A stretch of DNA of 64,000 nt from an uncultured Rhodospirillaceae bacterium (lineage in GTDB: Bacteria; Pseudomonadota; Alphaproteobacteria; Rhodospirillales; Casp-alpha2). The notes beneath the pieces were generated by a model. The model made no database searches and was not told where the DNA came from. It worked only from the letters and a program-made list of their open reading frames with translations. The translations under genes and the position numbers were made by a program. Below are positions 1-8,302 of this stretch, in pieces (the first letter of the stretch is position 1; each line of letters opens with the position of its first letter). Location: NCBI GenBank assembly GCA_913030825.1, contig CAJWCU010000008.1, forward strand, positions 1-64,000. The letters are read 5' to 3'.

Positions 1-489
1 GGCGGCCTGCCCCGCGTCTGCGGCGTCGTCACCGTCTCGCCGCTGCTGCGCGAACTGATCCGCGCCGCCGTGGACCTGCCCGCCGAATACGACACCGAGG
101 GCCCGGACGGGCGCTTGATGACCGTGATCCTGGATCAACTGCGGGTGCTCGACCAGGCCGCCCTGCACCTGCCCTGGCCCGAGGACGCCCGCCTGACCCG
201 GATCGCCGAGGCCCTGATCGACGATCCGGCGATGAACGCCGGGCTCGATGACTGGGCGAGAACGGCGGGCGCCAGTGCCCGCACCCTGGCCCGCCTGTTC
301 GTCAAGGAAACGGGCATGACCTTCGGTGCCTGGCGGCAGCAGGCGCGCCTGCTGAAGGCCCTCGAACTCCTCGCCGCCGGCCAATCGGTGACGGCGACCG
401 CCCTCGACCTCGGCTACGACAGCCCGTCGGCCTTTATCGCCATGTTCAAGAAGGTGCTGGGCGTCAGCCCGGGCAAGTACTTCGTTTGA
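1..489 (+). CDS. AraC-family transcriptional regulator, C-terminal part (5' end outside window)
   Basis: The reading frame is open from the first base of the window, so the N-terminal sensor domain is missing. What remains ends in an AraC/XylS-type DNA-binding domain: two helix-turn-helix units across about the last 95 residues, with the typical second-helix pattern (ALDLGYDSPSAF, then FKKVLGVSPGKY). Proteins of this family usually activate a nearby gene in response to a small molecule. The effector cannot be told because the sensor half is absent. The gene is convergent with the TSUP permease and ends only three bases from it. The family call is secure; the target is unknown. Confidence 0.85.
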   Translation, partial: GGLPRVCGVVTVSPLLRELIRAAVDLPAEYDTEGPDGRLMTVILDQLRVLDQAALHLPWPEDARLTRIAEALIDDPAMNAGLDDWARTAGASARTLARLFVKETGMTFGAWRQQARLLKALELLAAGQSVTATALDLGYDSPSAFIAMFKKVLGVSPGKYFV

Positions 490-492
490 TCC

Positions 493-1251
493 CTACCCCA
501 GCATCCCGCTCAGCCCATCCCAGGTCAGCTTGATTCCGGTCAGGAACAGGAAGAAGTAGCAGACGCCGAAGAAAATGCCGTCGGACAGGCGTTCCTGGCC
601 CCAAAGGCCGATGCGCATGCCGATGGGCACCAGGGGGACCAGGACCAGGGCGGTCCAGAGGACGTCCGGCGTGAACTGACCCAATTCCCAATAGGCCGGG
701 AACTTCATGATGTTCACGGCCCAGAAGAACACGGCGAAGGTGCCGACGTAGGCGCGCTTCGTCAGGCCGCGCGGCAGCAGGTAGACCTGCACCGGGGGCG
801 AGCCCGCATGGGCGAAGAAGCTGGTGAACCCGCCGAGCGTGCCCCAGATCAGCCCCGGCCAGGTCGCCGGGCGGGCACCATCGGCCTTAGGCCGGAACGG
901 CAACCAGTGATCCAGCGTGAACAGAATGGCGATCAGTCCGACCATCAGGCGGGTGCCGTCTTCGGTCATGAACTGAAATCCGAACCAGCCGACCAGCGTC
1001 CCCACCGCCCCGCCCGGCAGCAGCAATTTCAAATCGGCGCGTGAGAAATCGTTGCGGTAGACCCAGATGTTGATGAAGTCGATGGACATCAGCACCGGCA
1101 GCATGATCGCCGCCGCCATGGGCACCGGAATGATCAACGCCATCAGCGGCACGGCGACCAGGGCCAGGCCAGAGCCGAAGCCGCCTTTGGAGATGCCCGC
1201 GATGAGCACCGCCGGGATGGCGGCGGCGTAGAACAGAGGGTCTGTGATCAT
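493..1251 (-). CDS. TSUP-family (TauE/SafE) membrane permease
   Basis: This 252-residue protein is almost entirely hydrophobic, with about eight membrane segments, and begins with the glycine-rich first helix typical of the sulfite exporter TauE/SafE family (AGISKGGFGSGLA). The second half repeats the fold around GTLGGFTSFFAHAGSPP, a family signature. Members move small sulfur or carbon anions such as sulfite, sulfoacetate or 3-sulfolactate, but substrate cannot be read from sequence. It starts one base after the stop of the upstream MFS gene on the same strand, so the two are probably co-transcribed. Confidence 0.85.
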   Translation of the reverse strand: MITDPLFYAAAIPAVLIAGISKGGFGSGLALVAVPLMALIIPVPMAAAIMLPVLMSIDFINIWVYRNDFSRADLKLLLPGGAVGTLVGWFGFQFMTEDGTRLMVGLIAILFTLDHWLPFRPKADGARPATWPGLIWGTLGGFTSFFAHAGSPPVQVYLLPRGLTKRAYVGTFAVFFWAVNIMKFPAYWELGQFTPDVLWTALVLVPLVPIGMRIGLWGQERLSDGIFFGVCYFFLFLTGIKLTWDGLSGMLG

Positions 1252-1252
1252 G

Positions 1253-2821
1253 TCAGGGGGGCGGTCCGTCTGATGAAGGGGTGGTGGGCGGCGCCGGAGG
1301 ATCGGTGGGCGTCCCGTCTTGCTTGTCCCGGCGACGCCGCCGTCGGGTATGGCGGAACAGCATCTCCACCGGATAGGTCGCGGCGGCGCGCAGACCGGCG
1401 ACGGAGGTCAGGTTACGCATGCCCTGGCGCGCCGTCGCCATCAATTCTTCCAATACGATATCTTCCTCGACCTCGCCGACCTCGCGAACCTGGCGCAGGC
1501 GGTTTAGCGACAGCAAGCCCAGGAGTGCGGCCAGCCCGAAGAAGAAATCCCAATGGCGCAGGTTGATCGCCTGGAACAGGTGGCGGGTCTCCGGCTCGGT
1601 CCAGCGCAGGATGAGGGTCAGTTCCCGGTCGGCGAACCAGTCGGCGAACAACCCGCCGAAGATGGGGGCCACACCCGCGCAGACGGCGGTGACCAGGGAG
1701 GCGACGGAAAGGTAACTGGCCGCCGCCCCGCGCGGCGCCAGTTTGAGCCCGATGTTGCCCGACGCCAGGGTCACCCCGGCGGTCGAGATACCCGTCAGAA
1801 TATGGATGACGACCAGAAGCGGCGTGGTCATCGCATGCTTTTCCGGCAGGGTCGTGAAGGTCCAAAGGAAGATCGACAGCACGAACAACGGTGCCGCGAC
1901 GGTCAGCACCCCCTTGTTCGACATCTTGTCGGCGATCCGCCCCCAGGTCTTGAGCACGGCGATGTTGGCGGCCTGGCTGACGATCAGCAGAACCGTCACC
2001 ATGGTGACGCTGAGCCCCAGGCGCTTGTAGAGGTAGACCGTGAAGAAGGGGGCCGCCAGGTTGATCGCGAAATTCCAGGTCCCCAGGAAGATCACCAGAT
2101 TCCGGAAGTTGCCGTCCTTCAACGGCTGGGCCAGGCGTTCGATCAGGGGCAGATGCCGTTCGGCGGGCGGCATGGCGGGTTCGGGCATCCGCATCACGCA
2201 ATAAGTTCCCGCCGCGCCGCAGACGAAGGCGAGCACCAGCAGGATCGCGTAGCCGTGGGCTTCCTGCCCCGGCATCCAGATTTTCCATTCGTCGACGAAC
2301 AGACCGGCGCCCAGGCTGACGGCCATGCCCATGGCGGTCATCCAGATCAGGCGTTGGGCGAAGACTTGACCCATGCGGCCTTCGGGCACCAGGTCACGGA
2401 CCCAGGAATTCCACGCACAGCCGACGAAGGCGCCGAACGCGTAACGCAAGGTCAAGGCGCCCAGCAGCACCGCCAGCCCCAGTTCCTTCGACGGCAACAA
2501 CACCGCCGCCGCCATGACCAGCAGCATCGGCCGGCTGACCGCCGCGAACAGCACGGCGAGCAACCGCCGGCGGCGTACCTTCTCGACGACCTGCACGGCG
2601 GGCAGCAGGGTGAGTTGCGCCAGGTTCGGCAAGGCCGCCAACAACCCGATCGCCAAATTCGACGCGTCGAAATAAAGCGCGTAGGCGACCAGAATGGGCC
2701 CCAGCGCCAAGGTCTCCATGGAATGGGAACACACCCCGTCGCGCAGCATCCACCGAAGGCCGCTTTCGACCTCCGCGTCGCTTAACTTTTCGCTGGGCGC
2801 CAGGCGCTGGAAAAGGGACAT
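1253..2821 (-). CDS. Major facilitator superfamily transporter
   Basis: A 522-residue protein with about twelve hydrophobic segments in two halves, consistent with an MFS permease. The cytoplasmic loop between halves lies near residues 215-240. The C-terminal 40 residues are hydrophilic: an arginine run followed by a Pro/Thr/Ser-rich tail, probably disordered and cytoplasmic. The substrate is not identifiable. The gene lies between an ArsC/Spx-like gene (13-base gap) and a TSUP permease (1-base gap) on the same strand, suggesting a three-gene unit. Family confidence is high and function unknown. Confidence 0.8.
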   Translation of the reverse strand: MSLFQRLAPSEKLSDAEVESGLRWMLRDGVCSHSMETLALGPILVAYALYFDASNLAIGLLAALPNLAQLTLLPAVQVVEKVRRRRLLAVLFAAVSRPMLLVMAAAVLLPSKELGLAVLLGALTLRYAFGAFVGCAWNSWVRDLVPEGRMGQVFAQRLIWMTAMGMAVSLGAGLFVDEWKIWMPGQEAHGYAILLVLAFVCGAAGTYCVMRMPEPAMPPAERHLPLIERLAQPLKDGNFRNLVIFLGTWNFAINLAAPFFTVYLYKRLGLSVTMVTVLLIVSQAANIAVLKTWGRIADKMSNKGVLTVAAPLFVLSIFLWTFTTLPEKHAMTTPLLVVIHILTGISTAGVTLASGNIGLKLAPRGAAASYLSVASLVTAVCAGVAPIFGGLFADWFADRELTLILRWTEPETRHLFQAINLRHWDFFFGLAALLGLLSLNRLRQVREVGEVEEDIVLEELMATARQGMRNLTSVAGLRAAATYPVEMLFRHTRRRRRRDKQDGTPTDPPAPPTTPSSDGPPP

Positions 2822-2834
2822 GACGGCGGCCCGA

Positions 2835-3185
2835 TCAGCCCCCGGCCTTCAGCGCGGCCTTCTGCGGATCGCGGAACCCGACGATCACGTCGTCGCCTTT
2901 CAGGAATACCGGGCGCTTGATCAGGGTCGGATGTTCGGCCAGCAGGGCCTTCGCCTTGGCCGCGTCGATGCCGTCCTTGGACGCGTCGTCGAGACCACGC
3001 CACGTGGTCGAGGATTTATTGACCAGGGTCTCCCACCCCGCAGCGTCGATCCAGTGCGCCAGTTCATCGACCGGCACGCCATCCGCGCGTACGTCCTTCG
3101 ACTCATAGGCGATGCCCTCGGCCTCCAGCCACTTCAGCGCCTTCTTGCAGGTGTCGCAGGTCTTCAATCCCCAGACGGTCAGCAT
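2835..3185 (-). CDS. ArsC/Spx/YffB-family thioredoxin-fold protein
   Basis: A 116-residue protein with a thioredoxin-like fold. It opens with a beta strand and a CxxC pair (Cys10, Cys13 in KTCDTCKKAL), then the family segments VNKSSTTWRGL and LIKRPVFLKGDDVIVGF. The ArsC family includes glutaredoxin-coupled arsenate reductases, Spx regulators and YffB-like proteins. The CxxC form, with no arsenic genes nearby, fits the YffB/Spx-like group better than a true arsenate reductase. It is the first gene of a minus-strand unit and is divergent from yaaA. Confidence 0.8.
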   Translation of the reverse strand: MLTVWGLKTCDTCKKALKWLEAEGIAYESKDVRADGVPVDELAHWIDAAGWETLVNKSSTTWRGLDDASKDGIDAAKAKALLAEHPTLIKRPVFLKGDDVIVGFRDPQKAALKAGG

Positions 3186-3299
3186 GATCCTCGCCTTCTC
3201 CTCCTTGGCTCATTCTTGCTTGGCCGTTTACGATAGGGTCTAGAGCCCCTATATGTCACCGGCATTGATTTCTGCCAACCGAACGGACGAGACCCGAAC

Positions 3300-4088
3300 A
3301 TGCTGGCCCTGATCTCCCCCGCGAAAAAGCTGGACTTCGAAACCGAACCGACGCTGGACAACCATTCCCAGCCCGACTTCCTGCCCCAGTCGAAGAAGCT
3401 GGTCTCCGCCGCGCGCAAGCTGTCGCGCCAGGACCTGCGCAACCTGATGGGAATCAGCGAACAGCTGGCCGACCAGAACTTTCAGCGCTTCAAGGATTTC
3501 AAGCCGCCCTTCGACCTGACCAACGCCAAGCAGGCGGCGATGGTCTTCAACGGCGACACTTACGTCGGGCTGAAAGCGCGCGAGATGTCGAAGGCCGATC
3601 TGGAATACGCGCAGGATCACTTACGGATTCTCTCCGGGCTTTACGGCGTGCTTCGCCCCTTGGACCTGATCCAGCCCTACCGTTTGGAAATGGGCCTGAA
3701 ATTCAAGAACCCGGGCGGTGAAAACCTCTACGAATTCTGGGACTGCAAGCTGGCCAAGGCGGTCGACGACGCAGTCGCGGGCCACAAGGACCCGACCGTG
3801 GTCAACCTCGCCTCCAACGAATATTTCAAGGCGATCGACACCAAGTCCCTGAAGGCGCCGGTCGTCACGCCTGTCTTCAAGGAAATCAACCAGGGCCAGG
3901 CCCGGGTGCTCGGCATGTTCGCCAAGCAGGCGCGCGGCATGATGGCCCGCTACATGATCACCAACCGCGTCGAAACCGCCGATGGTCTTAAAAGTTTCAC
4001 AGAAGGCGGGTATCGCTTCCAGCCGGAGCAGAGCGACGACAAGACGTGGGTGTTCACCCGCAAGCAGCCGCCGAAAGTATCCAAGTAA
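3300..4088 (+). CDS. yaaA: Peroxide stress protein YaaA (DUF328)
   Basis: This 262-residue protein has the usual length and start of YaaA (LISPAKKLDFE) and the conserved segments LSGLYGVLRPLDLIQPYRLEMG and NLASNEYFKAID. In E. coli YaaA is induced by OxyR and limits free intracellular iron during peroxide stress; the same role is inferred here. It is divergent from the ArsC/Spx-like thiol protein, which would make the pair a small redox-stress locus, although no OxyR site was recognised in the 114-base gap. Confidence 0.9.
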   Translation: MLALISPAKKLDFETEPTLDNHSQPDFLPQSKKLVSAARKLSRQDLRNLMGISEQLADQNFQRFKDFKPPFDLTNAKQAAMVFNGDTYVGLKAREMSKADLEYAQDHLRILSGLYGVLRPLDLIQPYRLEMGLKFKNPGGENLYEFWDCKLAKAVDDAVAGHKDPTVVNLASNEYFKAIDTKSLKAPVVTPVFKEINQGQARVLGMFAKQARGMMARYMITNRVETADGLKSFTEGGYRFQPEQSDDKTWVFTRKQPPKVSK

Positions 4089-4144
4089 GGGATCCGCGAT
4101 TTTCGTGGCGCGGCCCAGGGTGGCGGCGTAACATTTCGGTCCCT

Positions 4145-4240
4145 CCGGGCATTCGGCAGACGCCCGGCACCATCAGGCGGGTCTCCCGTCCAAGCTCTGC
4201 CCTGACGTAGGCCCGACCCGGCGCCAATCGGTACCGGGCC
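4145..4240 (+). promoter_or_regulatory. Structured leader upstream of chrA
   Basis: The 175 bases before chrA contain several inverted repeats. One has arms CCGGGC at 4145-4150 and GCCCGG at 4162-4167. A second is a CCCGG/CCGGG pair flanking about a dozen bases near 4218-4240, just ahead of the AAAGGG ribosome-binding region at about 4252. No known riboswitch class was recognised. It may be an attenuator-like leader, or only the secondary structure expected of GC-rich DNA. Confidence 0.3.
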
Positions 4241-4263
4241 GCCGCTCGACGAAAGGGTTTGTC

Positions 4264-5592
4264 ATGGACGCAGATACCGCCGGCACGGTCGCCGATCCCG
4301 AAAACACCGCCGCACCCAAGGTCTCGTTCGCCGAGGCCGCGCGCTATTGGCTGCACCTGGGCTTCATTTCCTTCGGCGGCCCGGCCGGTCAGATTTCCAT
4401 CATGCAGACGGACTGCGTCGACAAGAAAGGCTGGATCGACCAGCAGGCGTTTCTGCGCGGCCTCAACTATTCCATGCTGCTGCCGGGGCCGGAGGCGCAG
4501 CAACTGGCGGCCTATATCGGCTGGCGCCTGCACGGCATCAAAGGGGCGGTGACTGCCGGCACCCTGTTTTTCCTGCCGGGCGCATTGGTCATGATGGCGC
4601 TGGCCTGGATCGCGGCGGCGCATGGCGACAACACCTGGGTCGTCAAGATCTTCAGCGGCATCAAGCCCGCCGTCATCGGCATCATCGTCTTCGCCGTCTG
4701 GCGGATCGGCAAGAAGACCTGCAATTCCCTGCCCGGCGTGGCCTTGGCGGCGGCGGCCTTCGCGGCGCTGCATTTCGGCCATGTGCCCTTTCCGCTGATC
4801 ATCCTGGCGGCGGGCGTCCTGGGCGCGATGATCCCGGCACTCGGCAAGGTCGGCGGCGGCCACGGCGATGCGTCGGGCGCGGAAGACCCCGCCCATATGA
4901 AACGCCCTGCGGGCAATCCCTGGATTCGCCTGGCGCGCCTGACGGCGGTGTTCCTAATTGCGCTCGCCTTGCCGGTGGCCGCGCTGGTCGCGATTGCCGG
5001 CCCGGCGCCGTTCCTGGCGCTGGCGCAATTGTTCACCACCGCCGCGCTGGTCACCTTCGGCGGCGCCTACGCGGTGCTGCCCTACATCACCGACGCGGCG
5101 GTCAATACCCACGGCTGGATCGCGCCGGGCGACATGCTGAACGGCCTGGCCCTGGCCGAAACGACGCCGGGGCCGCTGGTCCTGGTCAACACCTACGTCG
5201 GCTTCTTCGCCGGTTGGAACGCGGCCGAGGCCGCCGGTCTGCCGCAGATCGCGGCGGGGCTGCTGGCGGCGGGGCTCGTGACCTATGTGACCTTCCTGCC
5301 GTCGTTCCTGTTCATCATCGCGGGTGCGCCCTATGTCGACGCCCTGCAGAAAAACGAACACGCCCGCCGGGCCTTATCCGGGATCACCACAGCGGTGGTC
5401 GGCGTGATCTTCAATCTGGCGGTTTTCCTGGGCGAAGCCGTGTTGATCACGGGCGAACCGGGAACCCTTGGGGTCGATTGGGCCGCCGCCGCGGTCGCTT
5501 TGGGCGCCCTGGCCTTGCTTCTGACGGGACGAGTGCCGATCCCCGCCCTGGTCGGCATCGGCGCGGCCCTGGGGGCGATCGGTCTCGTCTAA
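4264..5592 (+). CDS. chrA: Chromate transporter family protein (ChrA, two CHR domains)
   Basis: A 442-residue inner-membrane protein built of two homologous CHR halves, at about residues 20-200 and 240-440. Each carries the family signatures: FGGPAGQIS with PGPEAQQLA in the first half, and FGGAYAVLPYI with TPGPLVLVNTYVGF in the second. ChrA proteins of this long form export chromate using the proton-motive force, though many homologues have not been tested. There is no chrB or other chromate-resistance gene beside it. The preceding leader is GC-rich and can form hairpins. A frame open right through this gene on the same strand is a high-GC artefact. Confidence 0.88.
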   Translation: MDADTAGTVADPENTAAPKVSFAEAARYWLHLGFISFGGPAGQISIMQTDCVDKKGWIDQQAFLRGLNYSMLLPGPEAQQLAAYIGWRLHGIKGAVTAGTLFFLPGALVMMALAWIAAAHGDNTWVVKIFSGIKPAVIGIIVFAVWRIGKKTCNSLPGVALAAAAFAALHFGHVPFPLIILAAGVLGAMIPALGKVGGGHGDASGAEDPAHMKRPAGNPWIRLARLTAVFLIALALPVAALVAIAGPAPFLALAQLFTTAALVTFGGAYAVLPYITDAAVNTHGWIAPGDMLNGLALAETTPGPLVLVNTYVGFFAGWNAAEAAGLPQIAAGLLAAGLVTYVTFLPSFLFIIAGAPYVDALQKNEHARRALSGITTAVVGVIFNLAVFLGEAVLITGEPGTLGVDWAAAAVALGALALLLTGRVPIPALVGIGAALGAIGLV

Positions 5593-5672
5593 GCGTTGCC
5601 CGACGGCGCCGGGCGCGTTATCAACGCTCAAGCCCTTTCGGGACACGACCGCCCCAGTACAGGAGACCGCCC

Positions 5673-6797
5673 ATGCGGCAACCGGCCCCCGCACGCATCG
5701 GCGACGCCGCCGAGGACGTGGATACTCCCGCCCTTTTGATCGACCTGGATGCGTTCGAGCGCAACCTGGACAAGATGGCCGCCTTCGCCAAGGACGCGGG
5801 CGTGCGCCTGCGGCCGCATTCCAAAACCCATAAATCGGCCCATATCGCGCGCCTGCAAATGGAACGCGGCGCTGTCGGCGTGTGCTGCCAGAAGGTTTCG
5901 GAAGCCGAAGCCCTGGTGCAATCGGGCATCAACGACGTGCTGATTTCCAACGAGGTCGTGGGGCGGCACAAGCTGAACCGTCTGTCGGCCCTTGCCCGCC
6001 ATGCCAAAGTCGCCGTTTGCGCCGACGATGCGGACAACGTCATCGATCTGAACGCCGCCGCGGGCCAGGTCGGCGTGACCCTGGACGTTCTGGTCGAGAT
6101 CGACGTCGGCGCGGGCCGTTGCGGCATCGCGCCCGGCGCCCCCGCCGTGGAATTGGCCAAGTTGATCGATGGGTCGCGCAATCTGCGTTTCTCGGGCCTC
6201 CAGGCCTATCAGGGGTCGGCCCAGCACATCCGCGATTTCGCCGAACGCAAGATGGCGATCAACGCGGCCCAGGTTCTGACCAAACAGACCCTCGAACTAT
6301 TGGCCGAGGCCGGGCTCGACTGCGAGACCATCGGCGGCGCCGGTACGGGGACCTACGAATTTCATATCGGGTCCAAGGTGTGGAACGAATTACAGTGCGG
6401 CTCCTACGTCTTCATGGATACGGACTACGGCAAAAACCGCATGGCAGACGGCTCGATGTTCACGGAGTTCGAAAACGCACTCTTCGTCCTGGCGACGGTG
6501 ATGTCGAAAACGACGGACGACTTCTGCGTCGTCGATGCGGGCCACAAGGCGCTGGGCAACGACCAGGGCTTCCCCCGTGTCCTTGACCTGGACGAGGTCG
6601 CCTATTCCCATCCGTCCGACGAACACGGCCGCCTGGATCTGAGCGAGACCAAGCAGGCGTTGAAACTGGGCGATAAGGTCAAGCTGATCCCCGGCCACTG
6701 CGATCCGACGGTGAACCTCTATGACTGGTACGTCGGCGTGCGCAACGGGCGGGTCGAAGCGCTCTGGCAGGTCACGGCGCGGGGCGCGCTGACGTAA
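5673..6797 (+). CDS. D-threonine aldolase / 3-hydroxyaspartate aldolase-type PLP enzyme (DSD1 family)
   Basis: A 374-residue fold-type III PLP enzyme with an alanine-racemase-like barrel. The N-terminal motif RPHSKTHKS holds the probable Schiff-base lysine (about Lys51), and GAGTGTYEFH lies in the PLP phosphate-binding region. The C-terminal metal site reads His342-Cys343-Asp344. The His-x-Asp spacing matches divalent-metal D-threonine and hydroxyaspartate aldolases, whereas zinc D-serine dehydratases have His-x-Cys. It would therefore split a D-beta-hydroxy amino acid to glycine and an aldehyde. The start at 5673 follows AGGAG at 5661-5665. The frame continues open upstream through chrA, but that stretch is not coding. 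Confidence 0.8.
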   Translation: MRQPAPARIGDAAEDVDTPALLIDLDAFERNLDKMAAFAKDAGVRLRPHSKTHKSAHIARLQMERGAVGVCCQKVSEAEALVQSGINDVLISNEVVGRHKLNRLSALARHAKVAVCADDADNVIDLNAAAGQVGVTLDVLVEIDVGAGRCGIAPGAPAVELAKLIDGSRNLRFSGLQAYQGSAQHIRDFAERKMAINAAQVLTKQTLELLAEAGLDCETIGGAGTGTYEFHIGSKVWNELQCGSYVFMDTDYGKNRMADGSMFTEFENALFVLATVMSKTTDDFCVVDAGHKALGNDQGFPRVLDLDEVAYSHPSDEHGRLDLSETKQALKLGDKVKLIPGHCDPTVNLYDWYVGVRNGRVEALWQVTARGALT

Positions 6798-6993
6798 ACG
6801 CACCTTCAACGGGTGTGACCTGCGTCATGGTACCGACGCCTGCCGCCGGTATGGTTCTACGCAACGACCGCGTTAAATCTTGGACCCCTCAGTCCCCTTG
6901 CGCCTAAGATGGCGCGGCCGTCCCGGCGGGGGCATGAACGCTGAGCACGGCGGGTACCGTTTTAAAGTTGGCTGGATCAAAGGAAGGGCCACC

Positions 6994-7794
6994 ATGAAAA
7001 AAATCGTCTATGTCCTGGGCGCGATTATCGTCCTTGTCGTCGCCGTCGCGATTTACGTCTTCGTCTTCGCGGGCGACCTGATCAAGACCGCCGTCGAGCG
7101 CGTCGGCAGCGACGCCACCCAGGCCGAAGTGACGCTGAGCAAGGTCGATCTGGACATGTTCCAGGGCACCGGCGGGATGCAGGGCCTGATCGTCGGCAAC
7201 CCCAAGGGTTTCAAATCGCCCAGCGCCTTCGAGTTGGGCTCGATCTCCATGCAGATCGACACGGACACGGTTGGCAAGAACCCGGTCGTCATCAAGTCGA
7301 TCGCCATCACCGGCCCGATCGTGACCTATGAAAAATCGGGCGGCACGTCGAACATCGACGCGATCAAGGCCAATGTCGACGCCTACGCCAAGCAGTTCGC
7401 GGGCTCCGGCGGTGAGGCCAAGACGGAAGAGAAATCGTCCGGCGACGAACAGAAACTGGTGATCGAAAAGCTGACGATCACCGGGGGCCAGGTGAAATTG
7501 AACGCCGGGATGCTGGGCGACAAGACGCTCGACGCGTCCCTGCCCGACCTGACCCTGACCGACATCGGTAAGGATTCGGGCGGCACCAGCCCCGCCGAGG
7601 TGGCCAAGGCCGTGATCGACAAGATCACCGCGGGCGTCATGTCGATCAATCCGGAAAAACTGATCGGCAATGCCGCCAAGATGATGGAAGACGCGACCAA
7701 GGGCGCCACCGACGCCATGAAGGGTGCCGGCGAAGGCGCCGGCAAGGCGATGGAAGGTGTCGGCGATAAGGTGAAGGGCCTGTTCGGAAAATAG
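6994..7794 (+). CDS. AsmA-like membrane-anchored envelope protein
   Basis: A 266-residue protein with one N-terminal membrane anchor (residues about 4-26) followed by a soluble region resembling the N-terminal repeat of AsmA/DUF748-type proteins: VTLSKVDLDMFQGTGG, NPKGFKSPSAFELG, and an IKSIAITGPIVTYE segment. Such proteins face the periplasm and are linked to lipid transfer or outer-membrane homeostasis. The last 50 residues are Ala/Gly/Lys-rich and may be amphipathic. The start was placed at 6994 because AGGAAGG stands at 6981-6987 and the anchor follows directly. A clear terminator lies just downstream. It is probably a single-gene unit. Confidence 0.7.
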   Translation: MKKIVYVLGAIIVLVVAVAIYVFVFAGDLIKTAVERVGSDATQAEVTLSKVDLDMFQGTGGMQGLIVGNPKGFKSPSAFELGSISMQIDTDTVGKNPVVIKSIAITGPIVTYEKSGGTSNIDAIKANVDAYAKQFAGSGGEAKTEEKSSGDEQKLVIEKLTITGGQVKLNAGMLGDKTLDASLPDLTLTDIGKDSGGTSPAEVAKAVIDKITAGVMSINPEKLIGNAAKMMEDATKGATDAMKGAGEGAGKAMEGVGDKVKGLFGK

Positions 7795-7817
7795 GTCTTT
7801 TTCCAATCACTTGCATG

Positions 7818-7848
7818 AAAGGCGGGGCTCTCGGGTCCCGCCTTTTTT
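7818..7848 (+). terminator. Rho-independent terminator after the AsmA-like gene
   Basis: A stem GGCGGG/CCCGCC (7821-7826 and 7837-7842) is followed by a run of six T and preceded by A residues. It ends transcription of the AsmA-like gene. Confidence 0.85.
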
Positions 7849-7927
7849 CATGGCCACTCCACCGGCGGCGACCCAATCGACCGAAAAAATCGATCAAAGG
7901 CAGTGAAATAATCCATCTTTGTTTTAA

Positions 7928-7956
7928 TTGCGAATAATTCGCATTTGCGCTATATT
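7928..7956 (+). promoter_or_regulatory. Promoter with embedded 7-1-7 palindromic operator (Fur-box-like)
   Basis: A sigma70-type promoter can be read as TTGCGA (7928-7933), a 17-base spacer, and TATATT (7951-7956). Overlapping the -35 and the spacer is a perfect 7-1-7 inverted repeat, TGCGAAT-A-ATTCGCA (7929-7943). The geometry and the AAT/ATT core match the 7-1-7 form of Fur-family boxes. A repressor bound here would block the promoter of the DUF2061 gene. Which regulator binds is inference. Confidence 0.6.
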
Positions 7957-8035
7957 CTTCTCAACACAGGCCGAGAAAGAAGGCCGCCGGGCGAACCGGA
8001 AAACGGGCCGCCCATCTGATGAAAGGAATATCGCC

Positions 8036-8287
8036 ATGCCGCGCAAATTGATCAAAACCGGGACCTACTCCATCATGCACCTGGTGGTCGCCGTGGCCGT
8101 GGCATACGCCCTGACCCGCGACTGGCACATCGCCCTGGGGGTCGGCATTATCGAACCCATGGTCCAGACCGTCGCCTACACGATCCACGAAGCAATCTGG
8201 GGCAAGGTCCAGGACGCCGACGACAAGCGGGACGGCCAATCGGCCGCCCCCGCCGCGCCCGCCGGTGTCACCCCGGCGGCGGCATAA
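8036..8287 (+). CDS. DUF2061 small membrane protein
   Basis: An 83-residue protein. The first 55 residues match the DUF2061 pattern: RKLIKTGTYSIMH, a hydrophobic segment, then ALGVGIIEPMVQTVAYTIHE and a Trp near the end. It is predicted to be a two-helix inner-membrane protein of unknown function, with an Ala/Pro-rich tail. The start at 8036 follows GAAAGGAA at 8021-8028; the frame extends upstream, but that part lies in the promoter region. The palindrome in its promoter suggests repression by a metal-sensing or other dimeric regulator. Confidence 0.75.
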   Translation: MPRKLIKTGTYSIMHLVVAVAVAYALTRDWHIALGVGIIEPMVQTVAYTIHEAIWGKVQDADDKRDGQSAAPAAPAGVTPAAA

Positions 8288-8302
8288 GCCTCGACCGCCG
8301 AC

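Noticed and set aside
2835-3185. Calling the ArsC/Spx-like gene an arsenate reductase
   Set aside because: It has a CxxC pair and no ars genes nearby, so the narrower functional name is not supported.
4347-5672. A same-strand open frame running through chrA into the aldolase gene, as if one 816-residue protein
   Set aside because: The first part is an Arg/Gly/His-rich shadow of chrA in another frame. The real enzyme starts at 5673 with a ribosome-binding site and a family N-terminus.
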